A DNA stretch of 64,000 nt from Chlorella sorokiniana (lineage: Eukaryota > Chlorophyta > Trebouxiophyceae > Chlorellales > Chlorellaceae), in NCBI GenBank assembly GCA_025917655.1, contig CP084613.1, positions 4,218,001 through 4,282,000 on the forward strand, given 5' to 3'. The position numbers were made by a program, and so were the translations under genes. This document shows, one piece after another, positions 19,501-30,800 of the stretch; positions within the stretch are counted from its first letter, which is position 1; each line of letters opens with the position of its first letter. The notes below the pieces were generated by a model that saw only the letters and a list, made by a program, of their open reading frames with translations, was not told the origin of the DNA and did not search any database.

Positions 19501-22500
19501 AATGCCCAGAGCGCTCCTTGCGATGCCTGGCGCCTGCTCCCTGGAACACTTGAAACGCAACGAGAAGGAGTGTGGGCCCAGCCTCCATCCAGTGTCCATT
19601 GCATTCCGCTGCAGCCAACCACGCATCAATGTGTTTTCCGCCTGTCCCACCTCCCCGCATTGCTGCCCCTTCCTCATCCGCAGGAGGCCCCGCTGGAGGC
19701 GCTGCTGGCCGACCTCTCTGACCTGCTGCAGCTGCCCCCGGCTCTCTGTCACCCGACGCGTTGCAGGCGGCGGCGCCCACCGACGCCCCCGGCGCCCTGG
19801 CCGTCGCGTCTGCCGACGGCGGCAAGCGCCTGTTGCTGGCCGCGCCGCCTGTGGCTGGCGGCAGTGGCCCAGCCCAGGGGGCCAAGCAGGGGAGTGCCGG
19901 GAGCAGCCGCTGCTGCTGACTGCGACGGTCGTGCTGGAGCCGGATTCTGCCGAGGCCTCGGGCAGCCCTTTCTCAGCGGCCCTGGCCGAGGCAGCGCTGC
20001 TGGCGGCCGCCGCCGCCGCAAGCCCCGGCGCCTCGCCCGTTCGGCTCAGCGGGGCGGCGGCTGGGCGGCTGGGCGTGTGCGGCAACGCCATCTGCGAGGT
20101 GGGGGAGCGCTCGGTGCAGGGCTCCCTCAACGGCACCTGCCCCCAGGACTGCGCCTTTGAGAGCAAGGTGGGCGCCCGCGCCCTTCCTCCAATCCCTGCG
20201 CAGCCTGCTCCGCTGTGCCTGGTCGTCTCCTGGCATCCTCGCTCCTCCTCCGACGCATTCCAACCCAGTTCACCCCCAAGCCAAGCCGTCTTTGTTTCTT
20301 TCCCTCCTTCCAGGCCTGCCCCAGCGGCTGCAGTGGCGGCGGCGTGTGCCTGGCCGCCAGCGGCACCTGCGACTGCTTTGCGGGCGCGCAGGTGCCGCCT
20401 GCCAGGACTGCGGCGCCGGCTTTGTCCAGGTGTGGTCAGCCTCTTGGCCTTTCCCCCAGCGTGCATTGGCTTGGCCACCTTCTTTTATGCAATCAGAGAG
20501 CTGTTGTCACCTCCTGGCTCCTTTGAATAAAAAAAAAAGGGGGGGGTGCCGTCTCCCCGTCAAATCCCTCTTCTTCTGAAGACCCTGCTTCCTTGTTTTG
20601 TTGTTGCAGCAAGCCAGCGGCGCCTGCGTGGGCGACGTGGTGGCGCTTGGGCTGGTGTCGCCCACCCCCTCGCCCCCACCGACGCTCCCACCGCCCAGGC
20701 CGACTCGGAAGGCAGCACGTCGCAGGGTGAGGCTGCTGTGAGGTGCTGCGGCCCCTCCCGCTGGGCTTCTTGGCTCTCTGGCAGCTCAGTTGCTGCACCC
20801 TGCTTTTCTTAGTTTTGTTGTCTGGGAGCTGTTTCCATGCTGGGACTGAACCAGTTGACTGCCTGCCCGCAGGCAGCGGCGGGGGCCCAACGTCGGGGTG
20901 ATTGTGGGCTCTGTCTTTGGAGCGCTGGCAGCCTTGCTGCTGGGCGCTGCCGCTTTCTTCGCGGTGCGGCGCGCCGCCGCCGCCGCGACGCCTATAGCGA
21001 CTTTGACGCAAAGCGGGGAGCGCGGGCACCGCATCCGGTTCTGGCTCTGGCGCGGGCGCTGGTTCAGGCCTGAGTGGGGGGCAGACCTGGAGAGCCAGTC
21101 GTACGGTACCGCCCGGGACGGTCCCGCCAGCTCCGGCGAGGCGTGCAGCTTGAGGGAGAAGTACGGCTCGGCCTCCAGCTGCGGCGCTGCCTCCAGCGGC
21201 GGAGGCGCCGGCCCGCTGGGCAGCGGCGCTCGCTCGCTGCGGGCGTCGCAGGAAGGGCTGGTGCGGGGCAGCCAGGAGGCCTTCAAGCACTATGCCAGGG
21301 GTGAGCTGATGTGGCACGAGGTGGCGGGGTCGCAGGTGGATGTGGCAGGCGCCTGAGGATGTAGGTGCCGCCAGCGCCGACTGCTTGCTGGGGGTTGCAA
21401 GCTTGGAGTGATATGCCTGCCATGATGTCTGGCCGAGGGGCTCTTCTCCTTGCTTGCAGCCCTGGCAGCCGGCGCCTCCACCGGCTCCCTCCAGTACCAC
21501 TCCCAGGGCAGCGGCGGTACCGGCAGCGCCGCCGTCGCGCACCCGCTGCGCCGGTCGCTGACCGCCTCCACCGCCGCGGCCGCTGCGCTTGCCGCCGGCA
21601 GCATGGCGTCGGCCACACCTCCGCCAGGGGACAGCCCGCTCGCAGCTTCCGGCACAGCTTCCGGCTCAGCTTCTGGCCCCGGCACGGGCTACGCCTCTGC
21701 CGCTCAGAGCGCCTCCCAAGCCTCCGGCAGCAGCGGCGGCGGCGGCGGCAGCGGCAGCGGCGGCCGCCCCTCGGCCCTCGACTCTGCGCATCTGGCGGCG
21801 GACAGCCCCGCGCCGCCGCTCACGGGCGCCGCCTCGCTGGCGGCCGCCTCGCTGGCGGTGCATCCCATGATGTCGGCGCCGCCATCGGCCTCCCAGCGCT
21901 CGCTGCCGTCCACCGCCGGCGGCGCCGTCGAGCGCGCGCTCGCGTCGGTGAGCCGCCGCCGCGCTGCTGGAGGCTTGCTGCATGGCACCCGCTGCCGCGC
22001 TCTAGGCTTCTCTCCCTCCGTGGGATGGATGCTGTTGCTGCCCTGCCCCCGCCGACAACTTCGCAATCTTGCGGGGCTCCCCTCCTCGCGCCTGCTCCTC
22101 TCGTAGCAGCTTGCCGTCTGCGCTGCACAGCCTCCCAGCCAACCCTTTGCGCCCGCCTCTCTGCACTTCCTTCCTGCGTCTCTCCGAGCCCTCATCCTTT
22201 GCTGCCCCACCCCCTTCCATCTGCCCGCCCGCCCCTCCCACTCCCCTCCCCCCCACTTGGATGCAGCGCTACGCCGCCTCTCCGGCAGACCCCAGGCCCG
22301 CCTGTTCAACAACCCCGCCTTCTCAGTGGAGGGCGCCCCGCGGCATCGACAGCAGCAGCATGATCAGGTAGGGGCTTTTGGCCCGGAGCCAAGATGCACG
22401 ATTCTGGGGCCGACGGCGAGGCTCGTGGCCCCGGCAAAGGAGGAAGGCGCCGCTGCGAGGACCCGCCCTGCGGCTGGCTCATGCTACAGGCTTCAAGAGC

Positions 22501-25061
22501 GCCCCTGTGCCCGCCCCTCCCCTCCCTGCGCCGCTGCAGCGCCGCAAACATCCCGCGCCCGGCTACGCGCTGCGCTACGCGCCCGCGCCCGTCGGAGTGG
22601 CCCCCTTTGAGAGCGAGAGGGAGGGTGATGCGGGGGTGACCAGCTCGTTCCAGCAGCAGGCACTGGACCCCGACAGCCCTGGGCAGGACCTGGGCAGCTT
22701 GGACGGCCAGGCCCGCAGGCGAGCCCCGCCGCCCCTGCCGCCAGCTCAGGCGTGCTTTGAGAGGAGAGCTGGCTGGCATTCGCGCGATGAGCCGGGCCTG
22801 TGCCAGCTCAGCCTGCCTCCTCGCGATGCAACGCGCTGCACCGTGCACCGCACCTGCCCCTAAACTTGTCTCACATGGTTTGGCAATGGACTTCTGCTTC
22901 CCGCACGACAATGCCCTGTGCTCACTCGCTGCGTGCCGCCCTCTGATGCGCAGGGACAAGCTGCAGAAGCTGAGGGCGGCGGTGGAGGCGCTGGAGGCTG
23001 ATGCTGCCGAGGGCCGGCTGGGCTCCGCCCGCCGCAAGTGAGCGCCGCAGCGGCCGCGCAGTGCACCCGGTTTCAACAATATTTGCATGCCCCTTGCATG
23101 CGGGGCGGCTCGGGTGTTGCTGTCAGGAGGCAGGGGGATGCCCTTTGTTCCGGCTGCGGCTTGCCCGTAGCTGCGCCGCCCTTCCTGGCGGGCTCCGTTC
23201 CACATGTTTCCACCCGCCCTCCACCCACCACCCAGGGCGGCGGCCCCGGCGAACTGGAGTCCCCCTCTGGCCCCCCTCCCCCCGCCCTGCGCGCCTCTGC
23301 GGAGTCAGTGTGCTGGGTGGGCGGCGGCGGCCCAGAGGACAACGCCTCCCCCTGGCCCTCTCCGACCAACGCAGGGTGAGCGCTGCCCCGCCGCGGCCCT
23401 GCTGCTCTGCACTGGAGCTGCGTGTGTGCCAGCCTGGCGCAGCGGGGGGGGGCCCTGCAAGGCCGTGGAGGGGGGTCTGCCTCTCGCTGGGTTTGCGGCC
23501 GCCCTTGTCACTAGCCAGCCGGTTGAGGAGTCGTTTGTTTTTGGAATCTATCCCCTTTTTCTCTGCCGCAGAGCGCGCTGCTTGGGCGGCCGGGTGTGCC
23601 GAAGCTGGCCTTAGGGCGCCTGCAGTCTGAAGAGGCAGAGGGCCCGCCGCCCGCAGCGGCAGCCGTTGCCCGAGCCGCGGCGGGCAGCGCCTCTGCCCCC
23701 GCCGACGCCGACGGCGCGTCCCGCTGCGCAGCCTGCGGTCGCTGCCGCTGGCGCGCCCCCGTGCCCGCGCTGCCCCTCTCCAAGCTCAACCCCGCGGCAA
23801 GCATGCCGGCGGCGAGGGGGCGACGACGCGCATCCCTGCCGCCAACTTCTCCGCCCTCGACGCTTCCCTGCGCCGCTCGCCGACCAAGCTGTCCTCCGCC
23901 GCCCCCAGCCCCCTCCCCTCGGCGCAGTTCAGCGGTGTGTTTGAGTTGCTGGCTGCACGGCTGGAACACCGAAGCTCCTGGCCCCAACGCCGCTCCCCTT
24001 GCCTCTTGCATGCCTCTTTACCCTGCCTGCCTGCATATGATCATCCACAGAAGCCGAGCTGCCTTGGCCCTGTTCCCGGTGTCACCTTTCCGTTATTTCC
24101 CTTGCAGGCCCCTCCCTCCCCACCACCGACCCTCTGGACGAGCTGGACTCCATGCTGGTCCCCGCCCGCCCCGCCCCCACCCCCGCCTCTGCCAGGGGGC
24201 CCTCGCCGCCGGCTTCTCCCGGCTGCTGGCGCCGCTGCGCTCCGCGCGGCAGGGCAGCGGCAGCGTGGACTGGGAGGCGCAGCTGTCCGCGCGGGGCTGG
24301 GCACGCCTCGCTCCTGGGCCGAAGACAGCGGTGCGTGGTGGTTGCTTGGCAATTGCCGGCCAGCCAGGCGATCCCGCGCAGGACGGCTGCGGGTGCCCTG
24401 CCCTGCGGTTGTCCTGTGCCTGTCCAGTCTCACGCGCTATGCAGCAACCGCAACACCAGTCTATTATCAACTGCCTTGCTTGAGATACCCCCACACTCCC
24501 CACGTGCCCCGCTGTTTGCTGCATGCAGGCATGCAACGCACTCGGGCCGACAGCTCGCTGCAGCGCAGCCTGGAGACTGATGACAGGGAGGTGGCAGCGG
24601 CGACGGCGGGCACCCCCGCGACCGCGCCGCCCCCGCTGCCACCTCGCCCTCGTGCGCCGGCCGCTACTTCAACACCCCACGTGGCCGGCTGCTGCAGTCG
24701 CTCGCGGCGGAGGCGGCGGCGGCGCAGAGCCAGCGCGTCGCTGCGGGACCTGCCGAGGCGGCCCGTCCCAGCTACGGTGCAGTGATGGGGGAGGTGGATG
24801 CAGCGCTCCGTGCCACAGGCATCAGCCCCGGCAAGCCGCCAACGTCGCTGCCCTGGGGCGCCTCGTTGCGCACGGTGCAGCGCGGCCCGCTGCCTGGGCC
24901 CCTGCCCGTGCCCCCAGCCCCTTTGAGGCGAACGATGAGAACGCCTACAGCCTGCCGGCCAGCCCAGACAAGGCGCCGCCTGCGCCGGGGGCGGGTTTTG
25001 CGGCCCGCTGGGGCGTGCCCTGTCGGGCAGCCTGGAAAACATGCGCGGCCTGCGCGGCTGA
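16600..25061 (+). CDS. Large single-pass membrane protein with thrombospondin type 1 and CGVCGG repeats
   Basis: A signal peptide follows the ATG at 16600 (SALLLTLLAAGLVCPAAG). The ectodomain starts with a Cys-containing block (LAECQVQLTQGSACEVALAA). A second block (FTYTLQVDSASEAQAQ) and a [15 protein letters not shown] linker of pherophorin type follow at about 17510-17590. Thrombospondin type 1 repeats come next: YSPWTACNASCGGGTATRT at about 18030, WGACSATCGGG at about 18200, and a third split by an intron. Further on are a Cys-rich EGF-like piece and repeats of the form VDxCGVCGG at about 19010 and 19300. GNAICEVGE and CPSGCSGGGVCLA follow. A transmembrane helix (VGVIVGSVFGALAALLLGAA) lies at about 20895-20955, with basic residues after it. 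The long cytoplasmic tail is Ser/Gly/Ala-rich and probably continues to 25061, because the frame near 23037 ends at a good donor (CAA|GTGAGC). A shorter gene ending at 23039 is possible. The role is unknown; an adhesion or receptor-like surface protein is likely. Confidence 0.65.
18630..18712. repeat. TG-rich microsatellite at a splice donor
   Basis: TG repeats extend directly from an exon end (CAG|gtgtgtgttt) in the thrombospondin-repeat gene. The same donor style recurs at 7076, 19405, 29468, 53237 and 54719, so TG runs growing from GT donors are a habit of this genome. Confidence 0.7.
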
Positions 25062-25702
25062 TGAGCCGTTCTGAGCGGCTGGCGCCGCCCCAGCGAGCCT
25101 TCAAGCAGGCACACGGTTTCTGCAGCGCTCTGGCGCTTGCCCACACCCTCCCCCACTCTTCACTCACCAGTTGCAGCAGCAGACCGATTGCTGGACGGAC
25201 CACGCCACCCGTTCCCCTCCCCTACCGTTGCCCATTTCCTTTGCTACACTTTCTTGAACGTACACTACCTACCAGAACTGACGCCCTTCCTCCCGATTCT
25301 TCCCCCGCCCCGCCTCTTCCCTGCCGTTGGTCCGTGTCTGACGTGCCTGCGATGGCGCTGCGCAGACCCAGTGCAGCAACCTTGCCTTTACCCTGGCTTC
25401 CCTCAAGTTGATGGCGCCCGCCCTTCGTTGTTGGCCCCGGTCTGCAGTCAGCCCTCTCGCTGCCACCGCTGCCCTGCCAGCCCAACAGATTGACCTTTGC
25501 GGACTGATCTTGAACGCAGACTGACGCCGCGCCAGGACGGAGGAGTCATAAGTTGCAGCATGAAAGGGTGGGTGGACAGCAGAATGGACAAGCCAGCAGG
25601 CAGCGGTGACAGGGGCAGCAGGGGGTTGGGAGCAGCGGCAAAATACAGCGAGGAAGACAAATGTGTACACAGGGTGGCAGCTACGGGATGGGGGGCAAGG
25701 GG
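25062..25702. other. Convergent 3' spacer between the thrombospondin-repeat gene and DOHH
   Basis: Both neighbours end here, so this is the two 3' UTRs plus any spacer. No gene, RNA or repeat was recognised. Confidence 0.5.
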
Positions 25703-27625
25703 CTAAGCGCTGGCGGTGACTGGCGCTGGCGCGGCGGCTGCTGCGGTGACAGCGGCGCCGTCATCAGCGTACTGGAATCCTCCCGACTGCTCGAATTCGA
25801 GCATGTCCAGCGCCACTATGCACGAGTCCGCCACGATGGGCTCCGGGTCGGCAGCATACTGCACAGGGGGCGGTACAATGCAGTACATGAGGTGCGGGGA
25901 GCAGGGTGGCGCGAGCTCGGTCGCGGGAGAGGGGCCAGAGGCGACAAAGCGGTGGTGATGCGGGAGCCAGTGCGCAAGAGCTGCTCTGTGCTGCGCCGAG
26001 CGGCGCCGCCTCAACGCGGGCAGCGCTGGAGGGAGGAGCGCGAGGCACGTGGCACGACCAGCATGCCGCACCGGCCTGCACTGCTGTGTGGGGAGCGGAT
26101 GTGGTTGAGTGTGTACCGTACCGGCAGCAGCGCCAGCCCACCTGGTTGAGCAGAGCGATGCACTCGGGGGCGGCGATGGCGCCGAGCGCCTCGGCCGCTT
26201 CATGCCGTACCATGGGGTTCTCAGCGGGGTCTTCCAGCACGTTCCTGTTAGAAGGGAGACAAAAAGGATGGCAAAAAGGACCGTTAGTGGTGATGGCAGG
26301 AGGAGGGGAAGAGCAGAAGGGAAGGGCGGGGGAGGACTGCGCAGGGCCGGGAAGGCCCAGCGGGCAGGGCAGCTGCAGCGGCTGCGCCCATGGGGGCTCC
26401 TCCTCCCAAGCTGGCACTCCCCTGCAGCGACCCTCTCCTGCCGCTGCCCGCAGCGACCCTCCCCTGCTGCTGCCCATCTAACAGCTCACTTCAGTGTCTG
26501 CACCGCCGCCGCGTCCTGCATCTGGCCCAGCACGTACGCCACCTCGTGCTTCAACAGGGCCGAGGCGGCCGCCAAAACGACGCCGCCAGCGCGCCCACGG
26601 CGTCGGCGCCGCCGCGGTTGCGCAGCGCAAACATGGCGCGGTAGCGCTGGAAGATGGGCGCCGCCTCGTCCAGCAGCGTGGCGGCGAGCTGCGGCAGCGG
26701 CGTGGCTGCGGGGGCCGCAGGGGTGGGGTCCACCGACAGGTAGCGCGACTCCTCGGCGCCGCCGTCCGCGCCTGACGCACCACTCTCCGCGGCGGCGGCG
26801 GCGGCGGCGGCGGCGAAGTGCTCGATGCGCTGCAGCGCCAGCTGGCAGGTGTGCGCCACCTCGGGGCACGGGTCAGCGAGGCGCTCCCGAAGCGGGGCCA
26901 GGCACTCCTCGGTGCCGATTGCGCCCAGCGCCTCGCCTGCCTCATGCCGCACCCTGCTTGTTTTGGGGTGGGTGGAAAGGGAAGGGGGAAGGAAGCGGAA
27001 GGGTGAAATCGGGATTTAAAAGGAGGACTTCTGTGGACTTGACCTGGACAGTGTGGAGGGGCCGAGAAGCCCTCTGCTGCTCTCGGCACCGGCAGGTCTG
27101 GCAGGCGGCAGCGGCGGCGGCGAGATCGGCGGCGGCGGGGACACACATGGGGTGCTCGGCCTCGTCCCCGAGGATCCGTTTGAGGGTTTCCACTGCAGCG
27201 GGGTCCTGCCGCTGGCCCAGGCAGTACGCAACCTCATGCCGGAAGAGGGCAGAGGGGTCCTTCAGGCCTGCAGGCAGAGGGCCGGGACGAGGCGCAGCCG
27301 CCAGGAGGTGGGCGGCAGCGGCAGCAGCGCAGGATGGGAGGCTGACGCCAGTGCCGGTCGTTAAAATTGCAGTTCTCGTCCTTCTGGTGACTGTGAACAG
27401 CATGCTTGCCGCCGCTGGAGCAGGAACTAGGCAACTGGCAGGCACATGCATGGCGGCTAGCCGGCCCCGCGCACCTTCAAGCATCGCAGCATGGGCTTGA
27501 GCGCCACTTATTCCACGCAGGCTGAAGAGAACCCTGTATTTCGCCGGAAGCGAGGTGTTGGGGTCCCGCAACTTGCGGAGGAGCCCTTCGACAACCCCTG
27601 GATCCCGCTCAACAAGGCTGGCCAT
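25703..27625 (-). CDS. DOHH: Deoxyhypusine hydroxylase
   Basis: DOHH is a di-iron HEAT-repeat enzyme that hydroxylates deoxyhypusine on eIF5A to give hypusine. The four His-Glu metal-binding dyads of the family are all visible: FRHEVAYCLGQ (about 27220), VRHEAGEALGAIG (about 26940), LKHEVAYVLGQ (about 26545) and VRHEAAEALGAIA (about 26210). The ATG at 27625 begins LVERDPGVVEGLLRKLRDP, a normal N-terminus for the family. The protein ends ADSCIVALDMLEFEQSGG followed by an Ala-rich tail, at TAG 25703-25705. A non-conserved Ala/Gly-rich insert of about 40 residues lies between the second and third dyads (about 26830-26720), where the two halves of the enzyme meet. A frame change just before the third dyad is probably a base-call error. 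At least five exons are present. The start is 182 bases from the start of the GST gene on the other strand. Confidence 0.92.
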
Positions 27626-27807
27626 TGCGTCGCTATGTCAATTGGGCCTGCTGCGAGGCTAGTTGCAGTTTTGTGTGGATCCTAGCTGGCAGGTGTGTAC
27701 TTTTCCATCTGCTCGCCAGTGCAGCCTTCTCTATGTCCTGATCGCGTGGTGGTATCACTTTCAAGCTTCAGTGGGTCTGGTAGGCTCCAGCCCGCCCCTA
27801 TCCCGCA
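27626..27807. promoter_or_regulatory. Short divergent promoter between DOHH and the GST gene
   Basis: Only 182 bases separate the two ATGs, which face away from each other. A shared or overlapping promoter is therefore likely. No TATA box was seen. Confidence 0.5.
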
Positions 27808-30800
27808 ATGGCAGCAGCTCGAAGCGTGTCCTGTAGCTTGCGGAGCGCCCCAGCTGCCCTTGTCACCAGCAAGCACAGTATCAGCCGCAACGCGGCATTC
27901 GTCTCCGCGGTCGGGAGGTGCCTGAGCGCCAGGCGTCCTTTCCACAGCGGCGCCCGCGCCGACATGCTTGCCAGCCTGAAAAAGGCGCTGGGCGGTCAGG
28001 TCGGTTCGCAGGGCAACCATCCTCATGGAATAACTACCAGTCAAGGGAATCTACGCAAGCAACGCAGTTTAGCTGGCCCCTTCTCCCGACCCCTCGCTCC
28101 ATGCTCCACGCACCCTGCAGCAGGCCGGCACCGCGGTGGCGCCTGCACCCAAGTCTGCCGCCGCCTTTTTGGACACGGCGCCCTCCTGGGAGGAGCTACA
28201 GGCCCTGGTGGAGGCGCGGCAGGTGGCGCTGCACGCTGTGCCTGCTGACCTGGAGACGGTGCGCTGCTGGGCGGCGGCCGGGGGTGCCTTGCGGGTGCCT
28301 TGCTGGTGTCTCGCCGCCGACTGGCGGCACGTGCTTCGTAAGGCCTGTAAGCGGCTCTTCCAGCCACAACTGGGGTTAGAACAGCGCGTCGAGGGGCAAT
28401 CTGCATTGTTTGCCATTGTCAAATTAACCGACTAGGCATCTCGTCGTTTCCAGCGTTTACAAGCGGCGCGCCGCTGACCTTGGGCGGCAGCTGTGGCTCT
28501 TTGGGGCGGCCCCTGGCAGCCCTCATGCCTCCCACCACTGCTTGAATGGCAGCCCTGCAGATTGAACCCCACCGTGTGTTGCTGAGCCGGAATGCCGCCC
28601 CTCTGCAGGGCCCCGCCAGCTCGTATGCGCTGCGCCGCACCTTCGGCCAGCCCGGGAGCCGCGTGTGAAGCTGTACCGCGACCACGCCGCCTGGTGCCCC
28701 TGTGAGCGACCCGCCGCTGCATGCGCGGCTGCCGCCTGGTGCTTCATGCGCAGCTGCTGCTGCTTGCCGCTTGACGCAGCTTGCAACAGCCACTGCACCA
28801 GCTTCCGTCAATAGCTCGCTGCCAGCCGCGCCTCCCTGCTAGGGGAGGGCGGTGCGGCGGAGCGAGGCAGGAGCCAGCTGCGGCCTCGCGCGCAGCTGTT
28901 GCATAGAAGACTGCCCCGTCTTTCCGGCACCTCGCCGCAGACGCTAACTAAGCGCCCTTTGCCTGCTCCGCTCGCAGACTGCCACAAGATTGTACTGCAG
29001 CTGGAAGAGAAGCAGATCCCCTACGTCGTGGAGAAGATCAACATGCGCTGCTACGGCGACAAGCCCCCGAGTTCCTGCGCAAGGCGGGTTGCGCCCCCGC
29101 TCCCCCCGCCGCCGCCGCTGCAGCAGCAGGCGTTCACCCGCATCTGTCGCTGCCTTTGCCTGGCACCGCGGGGCGGTGCCCCCTGCCCTCACGGCGGCTC
29201 AGGCTCCTGTGTGCCCCATTGCCCCCACCCCCACCCCCGCCACCAACCATCCCCCTGCCCATTTTCAATTAATTAATTTATTTGTTTATTAATTAATTCA
29301 AGTTTCATGCCGCAGGTGCCCTCCGGGCTGCTGCCTGTGCTGGAGGTGGAGGGCCGGATCATCACCGAGTCGGCAGTCATCCAGCAGGTGGGCGGTGGTG
29401 GGGGGAATGGAGGGCGTGCGTGTGGGTGGGTGGGGGGGGGGGGTGGGGTGGGTGGGGTGGGTGGTGTGTGTGTGTGTGTGTGTGTGTGTGGGGGCGGGGG
29501 GGCGCGCGCGCTTCCTTGTTCATTGATGTGTTAGTTGGAGAGGAAGTAATGGAATGGGGGAGGTGTGGGTGGGTTTGATAGAGATAGAGGAAAGAGTGTG
29601 GGTGGGGGTTGGGCGTCGGAGGGTGGGAGGCAGGTTTAATGGGTTGGGTGACCTTTAACTTATGCTTTCTCAGCTGTCAATGCGCACTGCTACATGCCCG
29701 TCCGATTGACTCCCTCCAATCTGCGCGCCTCAATCCTTGGGGGTGACCCCCGGCTGTGTTCCCCCGCGCCCGCCACCCGCTTTTCTCTCAAGGCCACCCT
29801 ACGCTCAGCTCAAGCCTCCCACTCCGGGCCCCTCACAGGTGCTGGAGCAGCTGAAGCCTGACCCGCCGCTGCTGCCCCCGAGGGCTCTCCGGAGCGCCAG
29901 CGTGCCGCGCAGCTCATGCGGTTGGAGCGCCGCCTCTTCTCCGACTGGCTGCAGTGGCTGTGCAACGGCTGGTGCGCAGGGGGCTGGAGGGGCGACTGAG
30001 ATGAGGGCGGGGGTGGGGGAGCGTGCGGGCAGCTGCCTGGCAGGTGGTCGCTGTTCTTTGGGCAGGGGGCAAGGCGGGCGGGGGCGGACACTGCAGGGTT
30101 GACTGGCTGAGCGGCGGCGAGGCTGCCCTGCTGCCTTTGGCAGATTTTCATCCTCCACGCAACCCCCTCCCGCTTTTCTCCATCCCCTGTTCACCCCAAC
30201 ACTCACCCCTTGGCCCATCCCCCCTTTGTCCCCCCCCACACACACCGCCGTGCACTTTCTCCACTGCAGGGGCCACGAGTCGAACCGCGCCCAGTTCTGC
30301 CGCACCATGGACGAGGTGGCGGCTGCGCTGGAGGCGACCCCGGCCCCTACTTCCTGCCCGCCTTCAGCCTGGTGGACATCACCTTTGCGCCCTTCCTGGA
30401 GCGCATCGTCTCCTCGCTGCTCTACTACAAGGGCTTTGTGGTGCGGGGAGAGGTGAGCGGGGGTGGCGCGAGAGTGTGGTGGGGGCGGGGATGTGGGTGC
30501 GGGTGGGTGGGGTGGGTGGGGTGGAGTGGTTGGGCGGCTGGGTGGGGCTTGGGTGCTTGGCAACGAGGGAAGGTTGGCATGCAATGGGAAAGAGCAGGGC
30601 TGAGTCTGCACAAAGAGGCATCAGCTGCGCTGGGGTTGTTCAAGCGGACATGCACAGGCCGCACAGGGTGGGGATTTGGTTGGGCCCCGCAGAGAGCAGG
30701 GGCTTGCTGTGTGCGGAAGCCGAAGGCAAGCAGCTGCACAGCTGCGCGAGGTGTGAACGCCTCGCCTGCTCGCCGTCCTGCCTGTCAAGCCCTCACGCCC

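Noticed and set aside
29240-29300. AT-rich palindromic patch (ttaattaattta) as an origin or element end
   Set aside because: It lies inside a GST intron directly before a good acceptor, has no repeat partner or target duplication, and is most simply a variable intron segment.
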